64,000 nucleotides of DNA from Phalacrocorax aristotelis (taxonomy: Eukaryota; Chordata; Aves; Suliformes; Phalacrocoracidae), in the NCBI RefSeq assembly GCF_949628215.1, contig NC_134276.1, positions 37,526,067 to 37,590,066 of the forward strand. Direction: 5' to 3'. Under the pieces are notes generated by a model. The model searched no databases, was not told where the DNA came from, and worked only from the letters and a program-made list of their open reading frames with translations. Both the position numbers and the translations under genes were made by a program. Of the stretch, positions 50,229-62,308 are shown piece after piece; positions within the stretch are counted from its first letter, which is position 1; the number at the start of each line of letters is the position of its first letter.

Positions 50229-53200
50229 ACGTCTTCCTCCCCTGCCTGATATCAAGTAGAGAATAGCAATGGTAAGAAACCCCTCCATTAGTTTTTAAGG
50301 CAGCTAACCTCACCTGATATGACCAGGCTGGCTACCCTATTCCCCATATGATAAGAGAAATATTCTTCATGTGGTGATGCCCTTGTTACGAAATTTTAGT
50401 CATTGATTCTATGATGGAGTACATGTACAGTACATAGAAATATTTGGAAAAGTGTCTATCAATACTTTGTTGAGGAAGAGGGAAGCAAAGATGCATACTC
50501 AATAAAAATGTAAGCACCTCTTTATGGAAAACACAAAAGAAGACACAAATCTTCACCTTCCAAATACCAAACCCCCTTTCCAGAACAAGAAGTCATTATA
50601 GCTTAAGTAACTGGTTTATACAGGGATTATGGTTTACCTTTTTTCCTTTTTTTTTTTTTTAATTATCATTCAGTTTAGTAAAAGGTTTTATAGACAAAGT
50701 ATTTTTCCAATTTATTTCTTGGAAGAATCTAAACCATTTTTGGAAACAGTTTCCAAAATTATCCTGAAGCCTACCAGAAAATGTGAGCTTGAAGGTTTAG
50801 GAAAATTAGGAAAACAGGTTTTAAAAGGGAAAATGAGGCCAAAAAATTGGATCACTTGTTTTGCTTCAAACTGTATAGAGAAAATCTTGGCTTTTATCCA
50901 AGAGAAATGCTTGAAGTAAGGCTTAGTTGGAGTATAGTCCTGAATTCCAGGAATGTAATGCTTATAGCCTGAAAATGACATTGTTTCAGCAATGAAGTTC
51001 CCTAGGTTCCTTTGTCTTGAGTATCCCCTGAACTGCAGCTACAATGGAAAAGCAGACAAACTTGTTGCCTGTCTCAAGCTTAAATATGTTCAAATACTCA
51101 AATAGTAGACTTTCTTCTGACAAAATTACCTTCTCACTGTCTGATCACAAAGTCAGGATGAAGCATCTCAGATCATATTTAGCCCAGGGGACTGAACAGT
51201 AAGCTAAAAACAAAGTAAAAAAAAGCCACAAGTTTTCTTTTTTCTCAGGCAAATTGAAATGCATGGTAGCCTTTCATCTTCAAGTTTCATTTTATGAAGT
51301 CAACAGTATTTCAATCTATGCCTTATGCAGTCCTATTCTGTCCACTATTTCAATTGTTTTGTTATAATTTTAATTTGTAATTGTTGCAAAAATTTTTGGG
51401 ATCTTTGGATCTATTATGTATATATGTGCCTGCAGACACACGTACAGAATTTAAGCATGTCCACTGTTCATCTAGATTCATATTTAATATCCAGAGAGGT
51501 AAGAGGATGTAAAAGATACAGGAACTAACCAGCAAAATTACTGAAAGAACAACTGACATTCTTATGAAATCACAGTACACGTATTCAAATTGCCTTTTTC
51601 GGTAATAAAAATACGGTATTATGAATTTAAATTGAGCTGTAAACCACTTTTTTACTATATCCCATTCAGACTAGTTTTAAATTTTAAAAACCCTATAGAT
51701 TTTCTCAATATTGAAGGAATTTTTTTGTCAATACTCTAAGAGATTTAGGCAGGTGACCTACGTTCTTGTGTTGGCAGACAGTTCAGCTTGCTCTAATGTT
51801 TGCAGTTCACCCAGGAGTGTTCTATGAACTTGTCCTGTAACTCTGGGGCAACTGTGTCCATATTTATGTTGAGGAATGATTTGTGGATATTTTTTTCTTT
51901 GTCATTTTTAGTATTTGAGGACCATCCAGGATTGTTAGCTCCTTCGATATGAAAAGCTAGTAAAATACGAGTGGTGAAAAATAGGGTTTGAATGCAAACC
52001 TAGCATGAAATTTTTACCTCAGAACTTTTTGTCAGCAGAGGTAAAAGTAAACTCTTCCCAGGCTTGTCTTCTCTGTTATTTTACTTTCTCCCTGTTGATT
52101 TGGTCCTGAGGGCAAAAGAGAGAGAGGAAAAGGTCGTGACAGCTCTGTATACATTCCCAATCAATCTGCTGCTGACATGCATCAAAGACCAGACAAGACT
52201 CCAGACACAAAGGTGTCATAAAGCTACCTTTGCTTTCCAGTAGTTCCTTTACCAAGACATCTCCATACAAGAGCTGAGCCTGGCTTCTGGAATAGCTTTT
52301 TCTCTTTTATTTTTACTCCTGTACCCAGCTAGTGTTTGATTTCTTCTTCTTCCACTGGTAAGCATTGATATTGCCATTTACTTATCAAGATAAAAATACT
52401 TCTAATCTGTTTCTTAAGAGATGTGCTTCTCCTCTTTTCTGCATCACTGTTGGTAACTTCCATTGCCACAAAGAGGGTATAAAATGATACCAAGTGAAGA
52501 TTAGGTTACTCTCAGAATACATCTATGACAGTTCACATTGCAGCTCCCCAAAATGAAATGATTGTTTGGCAAGCTGCTTCCTCAGAAAAGAAATAAAAAA
52601 CAGTATAGCAAGAAACAAATTAAGAAAGAAGAAATAAAATGTGAAAAACAGAAGAAAATATTAATCTAATATGCAGAAACTAAGGATGTTTTAAATTTTA
52701 TCTAGAGTCAGCAAGGTTTCACTCCTTCTTAGCTACTTGGGATCTACCATTACAGACGTGATCTTTTTTTCAGCCTGATGAGTAGTCTCATAACCTCAGC
52801 CAATTTACAACTTCTTCTCATGTTGATAGATGTCTAGATACTTAAAGTCAGCAATGCATAAAATTTACCTATAGATGTTGATGCATCATAAATCCTTTAA
52901 CACATACTTTTCTCTGTAACCATTTTGAGGTTATAAAAAAGAAGATATACTAACACATCTCTTAGCAGAGAAAAAATTGCTGGGAAGAAGAATTGTCTAC
53001 TGTTGGATACAAAAGAAATAAAACACAATCTGGTTTTGTCTCTGGAAACCTTGCAATATTCTGGAATGGAGAGAAGAGTGTACACATTTTATTCAGACAA
53101 AAATTTAATTGGTTTCCATGTCTTGTAATGATTGTGCAGTAAACTGTTTCAACTTGAAATACTGTTATGTCAGTCTCTAAAATGGGAAGGTTAATCTGAC

Positions 53201-53280
53201 AAAATACAGACATACAGTGGGATCACCTCATGAAGCATGTACAATCAATGCAGAGAACTGGAAATTTTTAAGTCAATCAA
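50229..53280. other. Unique non-coding DNA, no gene seen
   Basis: About 3 kb of AT-rich sequence with short frames only and a T14-class run near 50648-50661. No recognised repeat. Confidence 0.6.
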
Positions 53281-53340
53281 TAGAATCATAGAACAGCCCA
53301 AGTTGGAAGGGACCTGAAAAGATCATCTGGTCCAACCTTT
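53281..53340 (-). mobile_element. CR1 LINE, extreme 3' end only (about 60 bp)
   Basis: TAGAATCATAGAACAGCCCA, then TTGGAAGGGACCTG and GATCATCTGGTCCAACC is the conserved last 60 bp of CR1 in antisense. Similarity stops at once after 53340, so this is a severely 5'-truncated insertion. CR1 copies this short are common. Confidence 0.93.
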
Positions 53341-56189
53341 AAGATGCAATTTTTTTAATCTTAAACCAGATGCCTAAAATAAGCCAGATGAATCACACCC
53401 TAAAAATGCCTCTGATTCTCCTCTTCAGTACTGTATAGCAGCACAACTGGTACCTACACCCTCTGAGACCAATATAGTTTTAATACTACCAAAAAATATT
53501 TTAACTGCAGAAGCTTATAGTCTATTTATATTACCTTAAATTTCCATAATTAATGCCTCTCCCAACTTAACTGGAAAAGCAATTTGTTATTTTTAAATTC
53601 TTTTAGTGTTTAGAAAAAAGTTATTTAAAGCAACAGAGGGTAGTTGTGCTGGAAGTTCTCAAAACAGGAAGTCCCCATGGCAATTTTTGAAGCATTAAAA
53701 CTTCATTTTCCCTGTGAAAAGCCTATTTGAGTATTTTTTAATGCTATAATAAGTTTTCCCAACAGAAAATGAAGCTTTTAAGCCTTACTAAAACATTAAT
53801 GGGGGCTTTATACTCAGAGATATGGAGTCCAAACTTTAGATGGAAGAGTTTGATTCTCCATGGCCTTGTATGTTAAACCTCACTTACAGCTCCAGTGGAG
53901 TACCTTTACACTTTTCAGGTAATGCAATTATGTTTCATATATTCTTCAAGGCCACTTCTCATAGCCTCACAGCCAACAAAAAAAAAAAAAAAGAAAATGT
54001 GTTTTTATATGTAGTTCAGACCCAAGCTTTCTTCCGTAATCACTGACTATTGAGTAAGTCAGTATAAAATATTACCAAGGACAAATGTACCATTTCATAG
54101 TGTCTTTGAATTTCTTTGAAAAACTACAGAAGATACAAAGTAGAAAACAATGAGGTCCTAAGCCGGTAAATTTGAATCTTGCTTCAGTTATATCTCTGGT
54201 CTCAGCAGAAATATTCTTTCCTTGCATAAGTGTAATTGACAGGAAATTCACACCTTTTAATACCAACTAGAAAAGCACCAGATCTGTGAAGGTGTTGACT
54301 ACTGCAGATGCACAGACAGTCTTATAATTATGACAGATTAGCTAAAGAGTTGCACCAAGAAGATGAAAAAGATTACTTCATTAGTCACGCATTCTCAGTT
54401 CTACCCAACACTAGAATCTGCATAGGAGGAATTAACTTCTTCAACTGTATGTATTGGTGTTTTCTACTTGTGGTCCATTATCTACAATGGTCCTAGAGAC
54501 GTGTCTAAGGGAACTAAGATAAATGGTTGGGAAGACCAATTCCACATATCCTCTACAGCAAATAAAATATATTTCTGAAGTGATCTATGTCACCCAGAAA
54601 TCACAAAAGTTTGAAAACTCCTGACATATAATCATGTTCGGCATGGTTATGGCCAGTGGTGCTGTCATGTGCCTGCCTACAGCTTACATGGTATACTCTC
54701 TCCTGAATCTGAGTCCTAGTCAGTCACAATGTCTAATGCTGATGCATCCTCAAGCTCTATTTTGACACTGGCATGGTGGGTCTATTAATAAAACAAGATT
54801 AAGTGTAGCGAGCATGCTTTGTACCATATGCCACGTCCCTAGGAGATATGGCTCCAGCTGCAGTGCCCCACAGGGTCCTCATATTGCAACACTGAGGTTG
54901 AAAAGGGTGCACAGTTATTGGCTTAGGAACTCATATGTTCACAGTGGTGCTGTATGGCACCAGCAACAGGTGTGATTCAGTGCACAAACTTAAAACTGGA
55001 ATAACATGATGTTGGAAAAGACTTGAGGTTGTTGGATATGGATGCCCTTTTTCTCCTAAATTATCTATGCAGCTAGTACTACTCTAACCAGCTAGGTTTT
55101 CTATACAGAAGTCAGAAGGTATAAGCTTAGTGTCTAGTTAAACCATTATTTGTCTGGTGCACTATCTAGGTTTCGAAACACTAGCATTGCTTTCAAAATT
55201 ACATTTATCACATTGCACAAACAGAATGACAGGCTACAATCATTAAAGGGGACAAGAAAACCAGCAAGACTGTAGCTTGCCGCTAGGTCAAGTAGCTCTT
55301 TTGCTTTCAGCACTTCCCATCTAAATAATTTATCTTTCTGACCCAAAGATGTGAAGCTCCTTATAAAGACTGAGAAAAGCCAGTAGGGAGTAAGCAACTG
55401 ATCAATAAAATGAAATAAATCCCTTTAAAAAATAGACTTCTGTGTTGCTTTTCGTATTAGGAAACTATGCAAACTACTTTGGAGCCCATTTTTCTCTCAC
55501 TGTAGTAAACAGGAGGATTCACATTGACTTTGGAAAGCATAACTTTGCTGCAGCTCCTTTTTTTTAAAGAATAAAAGAATTCATTTCTTTGCAGATCTGT
55601 TGTTTTCCAGTGGGATAAGACTTTATAATGGAAAGTTTTGAAATTAGCTTCTTTCCATGAGACTGGTCATGAATATACATATCTGTATGCCTAATGGCTT
55701 ACTCTACAAAGAGGTATTCGATTTTTCACTGCTTTATGCCAAATGGTAGGAATAAGAAAATTTGTTGAAATAAACAGCATTGTGCGAATGTAAAACTGAC
55801 ATAGCAGAGAATCGTAATCTCTCGGACTTTAATGGACAGACACTTACTCTGCTAAGGAACTGTAAAATGTTGTAATTCCTATCTGTGAGCCTTTTCCACC
55901 TTGTTTTGTACCACTGTAAATGGCAAAAGAAAGTGAAGGGCGAAGCTGAATGAGGACATGGTCTAATGAGCAGCTCTCATGTTCATTTCTTGCTGTTTAA
56001 AACTTCCCACAGTTTGCACATAATGCACATGCCAGAGATTGTTCCTCACTATTCCTCACACAATGGAAATTTCAGTGATTTTTGCTGATTAGTGGACATT
56101 TCATACCACTTCCTGATTAATATCTAGTGAGCATTGCATCTTAAACTTACTACACTGTAAAACTGTTCAACTTTAAATAGTCTGGGGAA
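53341..56189. other. Unique non-coding DNA, no gene seen
   Basis: Contains an A15 run at 53978-53992. The stretch 54640-54990 is less AT-rich than its surroundings and could be an old repeat or host element that I do not recognise. No gene seen. Confidence 0.55.
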
Positions 56190-56379
56190 CAAAACTTTCA
56201 TCACCTCTGGAGGCCACCCGAGCAGGTCAACCTCCTGCTCAAAGCAACCTCAACATCAAAGGTAGGCCATGGTTCTCTGGGTCTTGTCCAGTTGAGTTTT
56301 GAAAGGGGGAAGATACCACAACCTCTGCGGGCAACCTGTTCCAGTGCTTAATCACCTCCACTGTGACAATTATATCCAG

Positions 56380-56418
56380 TGTATATATATAGATGGAGAT
56401 ATATTTGTATATATATCC
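56380..56418. repeat. (TA)n-rich simple repeat inside the CR1 copy
   Basis: A TATATATATA run with AGATGGAGA in the middle interrupts the CR1 3' region exactly where the consensus continues. It must have grown after the insertion. Confidence 0.8.
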
Positions 56419-57484
56419 CTTGCAGCAACTTCTCTTACCTTTTTATTGTGCAGCTTCAAAAGAGTCTTTCCCTTTCACTGCTCTATAATAATCCTTTAGG
56501 TTGTTGAAAAGAGCAACTCAAACCCTCTTCTTTCTCCTCTCTCTTCCCCCAACTTGTCTGCTTCACACGTCCTCATCTTCAAGTCATACTCCATGTGCTC
56601 CAGACCCCTGGCCACCTTAGAACCCTCATCTGGACTTTATTCTTTCATTCCTGGTGAGTCCAAACTTGGATACAATATTTCAGATACTGTTTCAGAAGGG
56701 TTGAGAAGAGAAGAATACACAATTCCTTCAACCTATTTGCTGCACTAACCAGAGTGTAGTTAGCCTTCATCACTATGAGAACACGTTGCTGGTTGCTGTC
56801 CACTGGATATTTTTCAGGTTGTTGTCCTTCAGACCCCCAGATTCCCCACTTTTACTCCAGAGATGCTTTCTGGCTAATTAACCACAACTTGTTCAGTTGC
56901 AATGTGTTATTCTGTCACAAATTCAGGAATTTTTGTTTGCTTTTGTTAAACTTCATGAGGTTTCTGTCAGCCCATTTCTACAGCCTGTCAAGATCCCTTT
57001 TGAATGTTGGACCTTGACCTCTAGCTCACTGTCTGCTCCCTCCAGTTTGGAGTCTTTGGAGAATTCACTGAGATGCCTGGTTTTCTGTGGCAGGGGTCTC
57101 CAGTGAAGATGTTAGGCAGTATCAGGCCCACAACTGATCCCAGGAAATACCACTCACAAGTGGCTGCCATTTAGACTTGGAACAGTTGACTGCTACACTT
57201 TGAGAACAGTTAGTTTTTTACCCACTTTAGGGTGCAAGTCTATATTACCTCGCCTTGGTTACCGAAATGCCAAATGTCAAATGTCTCACTAAAGTCAAGG
57301 TAAACAACAACAATTCTCTCCTTGTCCAGCTATTTCATCATAATTCCGGTTGGTCAGGTATGATTTTTCCTTTGATAAATACATGCTGTTTATTCCAAGC
57401 CATTTTCTTGCATTTCGTGTCCCTGGAATGGTTTCCAGAAGGATTTGGTTCTTAAATATATTAGGCTGACCAGCCTGTAGTCCT

Positions 57485-57772
57485 CTAAATCCTCCTAGTG
57501 CCTTTTTTGAAGACAATTATAATGTGCATTTTTGCCTTCACAGGCCTATCTTCAATTACCACAGAGACATCTATCAGCTTCCCCAGCACCCTTGAATATA
57601 TCCCATCCATCCTCATGGACTCGTGCATGTCCAATTTCCTTAAGAATCCATCACTAGATATTCTTCTTCTAGTGATACTACTCTTCCCTAAACTGCCCAG
57701 CTGAGCACAGAAACCTGGGAGGCCTGAGAACACCCCTTGCCAACAGAAACTGAGGCAAGGAAAATACCTCAA
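57485..57772 (-). pseudogene. Remnant of CR1 ORF2, start of reverse transcriptase
   Basis: A 95-codon open piece on the minus strand. Its residues from about 43 (GFLRKLDMHESMRMDGIYS, RVLGKLIDV, then IIIVFKKGTRR) fit the CR1 reverse transcriptase N-terminal part (family pattern: L-x-x-L-x-x-HKSMGPD-x-x-HPRVL-x-ELADV, then I-x-IFKKG). The first ~40 residues fit less well. A second piece, 58001-58186, carries LLKAQKWFISMCMK and RPALLNREH, matching the linker just upstream. The two are out of frame with each other or separated by stops. It is not functional. Confidence 0.85.
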
Positions 57773-58175
57773 ATTTTCAATGACCCTTATTATTAGGCTG
57801 TCCTATCTATTCAGCAGAAGGCCCACAGTATACCTGGTGTTCCTTTTCCTGACGGTGTACTCACAGAAGTCCTTGTTGTCTTTCACAGAACCTTCCCAGC
57901 TTCAAGCGCAGTTGAAATTTGGCTTTTCCTAATTCCTTCAGTGCCTGCATGGGCAATGCTTCCTTATTTGTCTGAGGTATCCTGTCCCCACTTTCACCTT
58001 TCATAAGCTTGCTTTCTTCAGGCTGGGTTCAGACTGGTGTTCCCTGTTCAGCAAAGCTGGCCTTTTGTTGTACCTGCTTAATTTCATACACATTGAGATG
58101 AACCACTTTTGTGCTTTGAGGAGGTTATCTATTCCAAAGACCCTTGCAGTTCTGAAAATGAGAATTTGAACTTCT

Positions 58176-59463
58176 GGAAGAGCCATTCAAAAAGGACAAG
58201 TTACAGAGCTGGAGATAGTTGACACTATCACTACTTCTCCACATTGCATGTTACAGGCTATTCTCATTTAAAAGCTAAAGTAGGGGAAAAAAACCCAAAA
58301 ACCACAAGTTAGTATTTATAAAACACAGAAGACAAAATTGAGTGTAACTTAGTTTGTGACCTAAATCAGGAAAGAATTCTTAGTCAGGCTGTTTCAGGGA
58401 TCTTTCTGGTTTGGAATAATTCCATGGAGGAAAACCTAAATCCTGTTCTATTCATAAGTCTTGAGCCATTTGAAATATCAGTGCACTGAATTCATCTTTC
58501 TGATCCAGATATCCAAGTCCTTTCTCTAAGTAATCTTTTTTTGTTGTTGTTGGACTTTATCTCTGATTGTCTCTCATACCTGCCACTGTTGATATCAGCC
58601 TCAATATCTCCCTCATCGACTTCAGGAGAATGTTGGTAGACCTCTTTCAGTGGAGTATGAGTTAAAGATCTCTTTTGAGACCCAGCAATCACCTTTTTTT
58701 ATTGCAGGACTCCAAGGTATTAGCCAAGTAAAGCAGCAACTGCTGTGATTATATTTTTAAAACATTTTTTGTGATGTTACATCAGAGTTCTAACTCTAGA
58801 TGAGTAACCAAATTACCTCATTGTAATAACCTACCCATCTGTCACAGCCTTTGCCACTTGCCTCATTTATTACTCAGAAAGTCACATTTCATATCTCCGT
58901 GCATACTCCTCAGTTCAGGGATCATTTCTATTAATTTTTATGGTGTTTCCATAAAAAAAAAAAAAGGTAGATTATTCCAAAGGAAAACCTGTGGCCTCAC
59001 AAGTATATTGACAGAAGATAATCTGTCAATAGAATTGCTGGGAGCCCTCAGATTCCTTATAGGATGGTTAAATGAGTATTCAGTAAGGGTGATTTTCTCA
59101 CACTTCACTTTGACATTTCCTTGCCTGAAATGTAGGCATCTGACCCAAGTGGGATGACTCAGTGTGACACTGTCTTATAGACAATTTGTCTTTTCATAAA
59201 AATACCCAAAGGAATAAAAATGAAGTGACTGGATAAGTTGTTTGGGCTTGAGGAAAAAATTCTTCCCCCCCCCCCCCAATTTCTAGGACAGATGCAGGAA
59301 TTACGACATATTCCTTTGAAAAAGCTTATCTATTAGTTTTAACATTTTTCAGTTTTAAAAAATCTATTGTGTAAATGGGATTTCAAGATAAGGGATCGGA
59401 GTAAATATCATAAGATGCATGCATCCCACAAAGGGATGTTAAGAAATGAGAAGTAAGAATGCC
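58176..59463. other. Unique non-coding DNA, no gene seen
   Basis: Contains an A12-class run near 58952-58965 and a C13 homopolymer at 59265-59277, which is unusual in a bird background dominated by A/T runs. No recognised interspersed repeat and no gene. Confidence 0.6.
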
Positions 59464-59623
59464 TTAATGGCTGCCCAGAGAGACTGTAGAATTGCCATCC
59501 CTGGAGGTATTTAAAAGATGTGTAGACATGGCACTTCAGGGCATGGTTCAGGAGACATAGCTTAGTTGACGGTTGGACTTGATGGTCCTAGAGGTCTTTT
59601 CCAACCTTAATGATTCTAAGATG
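59464..59623 (+). mobile_element. CR1 LINE 3' end, plus strand
   Basis: The only CR1 here in sense orientation. It shows GCTGCCCAGAGAGACTGTAG, ATCCCTGGAGGTATTTAAAA, GGTTGGACTTGATGGTCCTA, then GAGGTCTTTTCCAACCTTAA and the terminal TGATTCTAAGATG. This covers only the 3' end of ORF2 and the 3' UTR; the 5' part is truncated. Confidence 0.93.
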
Positions 59624-60923
59624 CTACTCTGTATCAGCTAGACACAGCCAATGTGCTGGCATGCATTACCGAGCACAGCAAAGACAGTAGAGGTATTATT
59701 ATCGTGATCATTACTGTGATCTTAGGTATTTAAACACTTACACAGAAGTGATAATATATTTATAACTGTTTCTTTCTGTACAAGTAGATGACAGTCTAGT
59801 GTTTTGTTCAGAATATATAAAAAGAAATGCATTTGGATACTGAGATCCAGCTCTCAAAATAGCATTAGCAAGAAAGTTGATTAGTGACTTTGCTGCTAGA
59901 TGTAGCACTCAATTAAAACAAAAACAACCTCCACAACGATTGCCCTTTGCCGAGTAAGACAGGAACTGTATCAGATAGAATACAGCGTGTAGGTACTTCT
60001 ACATAACCTCTTCGATACATTACCAAACCCCAAAGACTTCAAAATGAGCTACAGGAGAAGCACTGATATAGTTTATGTGAAAGCTTAGGTTGCATTCTAG
60101 GCTCTTTCAGTACCCAAGAGCAGCGAGAGACATAGGGGTACCTTTTCCCAGTAGTTAACGGTTTAAAGAATGCATTGTAGGAACAAGGAGTGCCTCAGTT
60201 CAGCAATCACCAAATGCAGAGCATAAGACAACAGTAAAATCACTGAGGGAGGAGAGAAATTAAGAACACAGTAATAGTGATCTCATAATTAGAAAATCTT
60301 GACAAAAATTCTAAGATTTAAAGAATGTTGCTTCTATTATATATTGTTCAGTGTGTTAAGAATAACTGAAAAATCTGAACTAATCAAGACACTTCCTATA
60401 TTTGACTGCTTATTATCAGCCTTGTCTTATTACATCTTATTCATGGTTGCTTTTTTTTCATCTTAAAATAACTCAGTGGGAATGTCTTGCACAAAATGTC
60501 CTTGAAGGTTTCCTCTTTTTTCTTTTTATTTTTCTAGAGTTTTTTAGTTTGATGTTTTACTTTTTGTTTCTTCCCTAGGTTGCCGACATATTATCAATTA
60601 TTGCTACATTTACTTTTTAAAAAAGAAATACATTGATTTCTCAAACTTTTAGGAAAATTTAAGTGATAACACAAGACAATGTATCTCTATTCCAATGGTT
60701 TCTAAGACATAATCACTTATGATAAATTAGTTTAGTTGTACAGCTTAATAGTAGATCATCTGCTTTCCACAAAACAACAGAGGACCCAAAGGGTATGAAG
60801 AAAAAGTCCCATTTAAAGATCACAGTTCTATTTAAATTAGGGCAGCAGCTCTACAGTATAATAGAACTACTGTATAGTGCATGTTGTGTTCAAGACCAAT
60901 TTCTTTGAGAGCTTGTAGCCACA
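59624..60923. other. Unique non-coding DNA, no gene seen
   Basis: Ordinary AT-rich sequence between the CR1 3' end and a palindromic repeat. Confidence 0.6.
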
Positions 60924-61009
60924 GAGGCCAAATTTTGCCTTCAGACACCCACATGCTTTTCCCACTGAATTAAGTGTGAAAAATCATGCGCATTTTTGAA
61001 GGCCCAAAT
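60924..61009. repeat. Palindromic amniote repeat, second family
   Basis: Starts GAGGCCAAATTTTGCCTTCA and ends GCATTTTTGAAGGCCCAAAT, with diverged complementary arms around a centre resembling CCATTGAAGTCAATGG (here CCCACTGAATTAAGTG). It matches a palindromic repeat I recall with arms GGCCAAATTCTGCCCTCAG. It is old and decayed; the family name is not certain. Confidence 0.5.
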
Positions 61010-61783
61010 AAATTAATCTTTAAAATTTATTTTTGATAATGTTTCAGCATGGACCCAAAATATTATATTTTTGAGGGCTATGAATAAATAGTATTAAAGT
61101 CTTTCGGGCTACCTGTTGTTACTTTTGGAAAGTCTTCAGAGCTTATTCCTAAATCTGTTAATTTAAAAGAGAAATACTAATGACCAGACAAAAGATTAGG
61201 GAAATTACCTTAAAAATAAACCATATTTAATTACTATACCTATTTTTGCAGTATGATGGAAAACAAAATCCTACATATTTGTGTGGTCATGTCACTTATT
61301 TTCCTTTTCCTCCTCCTTTTTTGCATTTTACTAAATTATTCTGAGAAGAATTATCATGGCAGAAGCCACAAAGTTACATTATAATAATCCCTGAGATCAG
61401 TTTACATGAATGATAGAATCTATAAAATCTATTTTTTTAATAAAACAAACCTTTTTGCATACCAATATAAATGAAGCTGTTATTTAGACCCAGATGAGAC
61501 ATTTAACAGAAGAAAGAAAAATGCGATTTTAATTGGTGTGATTTAAAAAAAGAAATCATGTAACTTTTGCTTCTATCTGTACTTAAGCTTCTGTATTGTT
61601 CAAGTGCATTGATCAATTCTCTTTATCTTATTTCGGTTACCATCATTGATATGGGAATTTCATCTTTGGACCGTTTTTTTCCCTTCCCTTTGCTCTGCTG
61701 GTTGCTATTGGTACACAGTATTCCATATGAACCTCATCGCTTTGCTTCATCTTTTTTCAAGGTAAGACTATTTTAAGGCATGA
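61010..61783. other. Non-coding DNA upstream of a long hydrophobic ORF
   Basis: T-rich on the plus strand from about 61280. A 69-codon frame at 61567-61776 is hydrophobic and ends close to a good donor-like AAG/GTAAGA at 61761. An acceptor-like CTACTGCAG ends at 61798. The 37 bp between them is too short for a vertebrate intron, so no spliced gene model is proposed. Confidence 0.4.
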
Positions 61784-62308
61784 CATATTCTACTGCAGTA
61801 CATAGTCTTATTTTCTGCCATGACATTGTATGAGCTGATGGTTGGATTATTTGGTGGTTTGATGTTTCTGATCACCTCTACCTGTGGCTTCACAATAGCT
61901 CGACTCGACTTCTGCTTATCATTCATCTTTTCTGTTAAGTATGGCATATTTCTGTATGTTAACCGCTATAAATTTGATGAAATAATATTTCTTCTTTCTT
62001 ACCTGTTACTTACATTTCCTTATATTGCCCTCACAATGGTTTTATTTTACATCATTAATGCTTATTCACATTCCTCCAATCTAATATTGTTGCTCAGTAG
62101 CACGGCTGGGGTTATAATGAAATTGGCTCCACAGTTTAGTTACAATCAAACTGATTATTTCTCTGAAAGTATAGCTGCAAGTATGGTTTTTGAATGGCTG
62201 GAAGTGTTCTGTAGTGAAGTGGTTTTGGATCTGCTGAAGTTATGCTGCAGATGCACTCTTCATTGGAAGTTTCTCAGTCCCCAAATGTACTTCTGCTTTT
62301 CTAATTAG
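61784..62308 (+). CDS. Unrecognised hydrophobic ORF, possibly spurious
   Basis: The longest open frame not explained by a repeat: open from 61784, first ATG at 61820, stop at 62306-62308, 162 residues from the ATG. The product would be very hydrophobic, with three to four possible membrane segments: about residues 5-24 (ELMVGLFGGLMFLITSTCGF), 30-47, 55-80 and 85-105. There are NQT and cysteine-rich CSEVV/LKLCCRC stretches near the end. I do not recognise the family. T-rich DNA codes for Phe, Leu, Ile and Val in any frame, so hydrophobicity is weak evidence. In 64 kb at this base composition one chance ORF of this length is not surprising. No promoter, conserved start context or convincing exon partners are visible. 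Confidence 0.15.
   Translation, partial: HILLQYIVLFSAMTLYELMVGLFGGLMFLITSTCGFTIARLDFCLSFIFSVKYGIFLYVNRYKFDEIIFLLSYLLLTFPYIALTMVLFYIINAYSHSSNLILLLSSTAGVIMKLAPQFSYNQTDYFSESIAASMVFEWLEVFCSEVVLDLLKLCCRCTLHWKFLSPQMYFCFSN

Larger units (their letters stand above)
56190..58175 (-). mobile_element. CR1 LINE, about 2 kb, diverged
   Basis: The plus strand shows the antisense 3' region (CAACCTCCTGCTCAAAGCAA near 56227, TCTTGTCCAGTTGAGTTTTG near 56282, GGCAACCTGTTCCAGTGCTT near 56331). ORF2 in antisense follows: CATGTGCTCCAGACCCCTGG near 56592, AAACTTCATGAGGTTTCTGT near 56948, AGCCTGTCAAGATCCCTTTT near 56983, and the endonuclease/RT linker near 58080-58150. The order is colinear with avian CR1. Several frameshifts, stops and a microsatellite break it, so it is dead. 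It is older than the 30111 copy and younger-looking than the 40855 copy. Confidence 0.9.

Noticed and set aside
50401..50425. CR1-like TTGATTCTATGATGG
   Set aside because: Only the terminal motif matches; the preceding sequence is not CR1 3' UTR.
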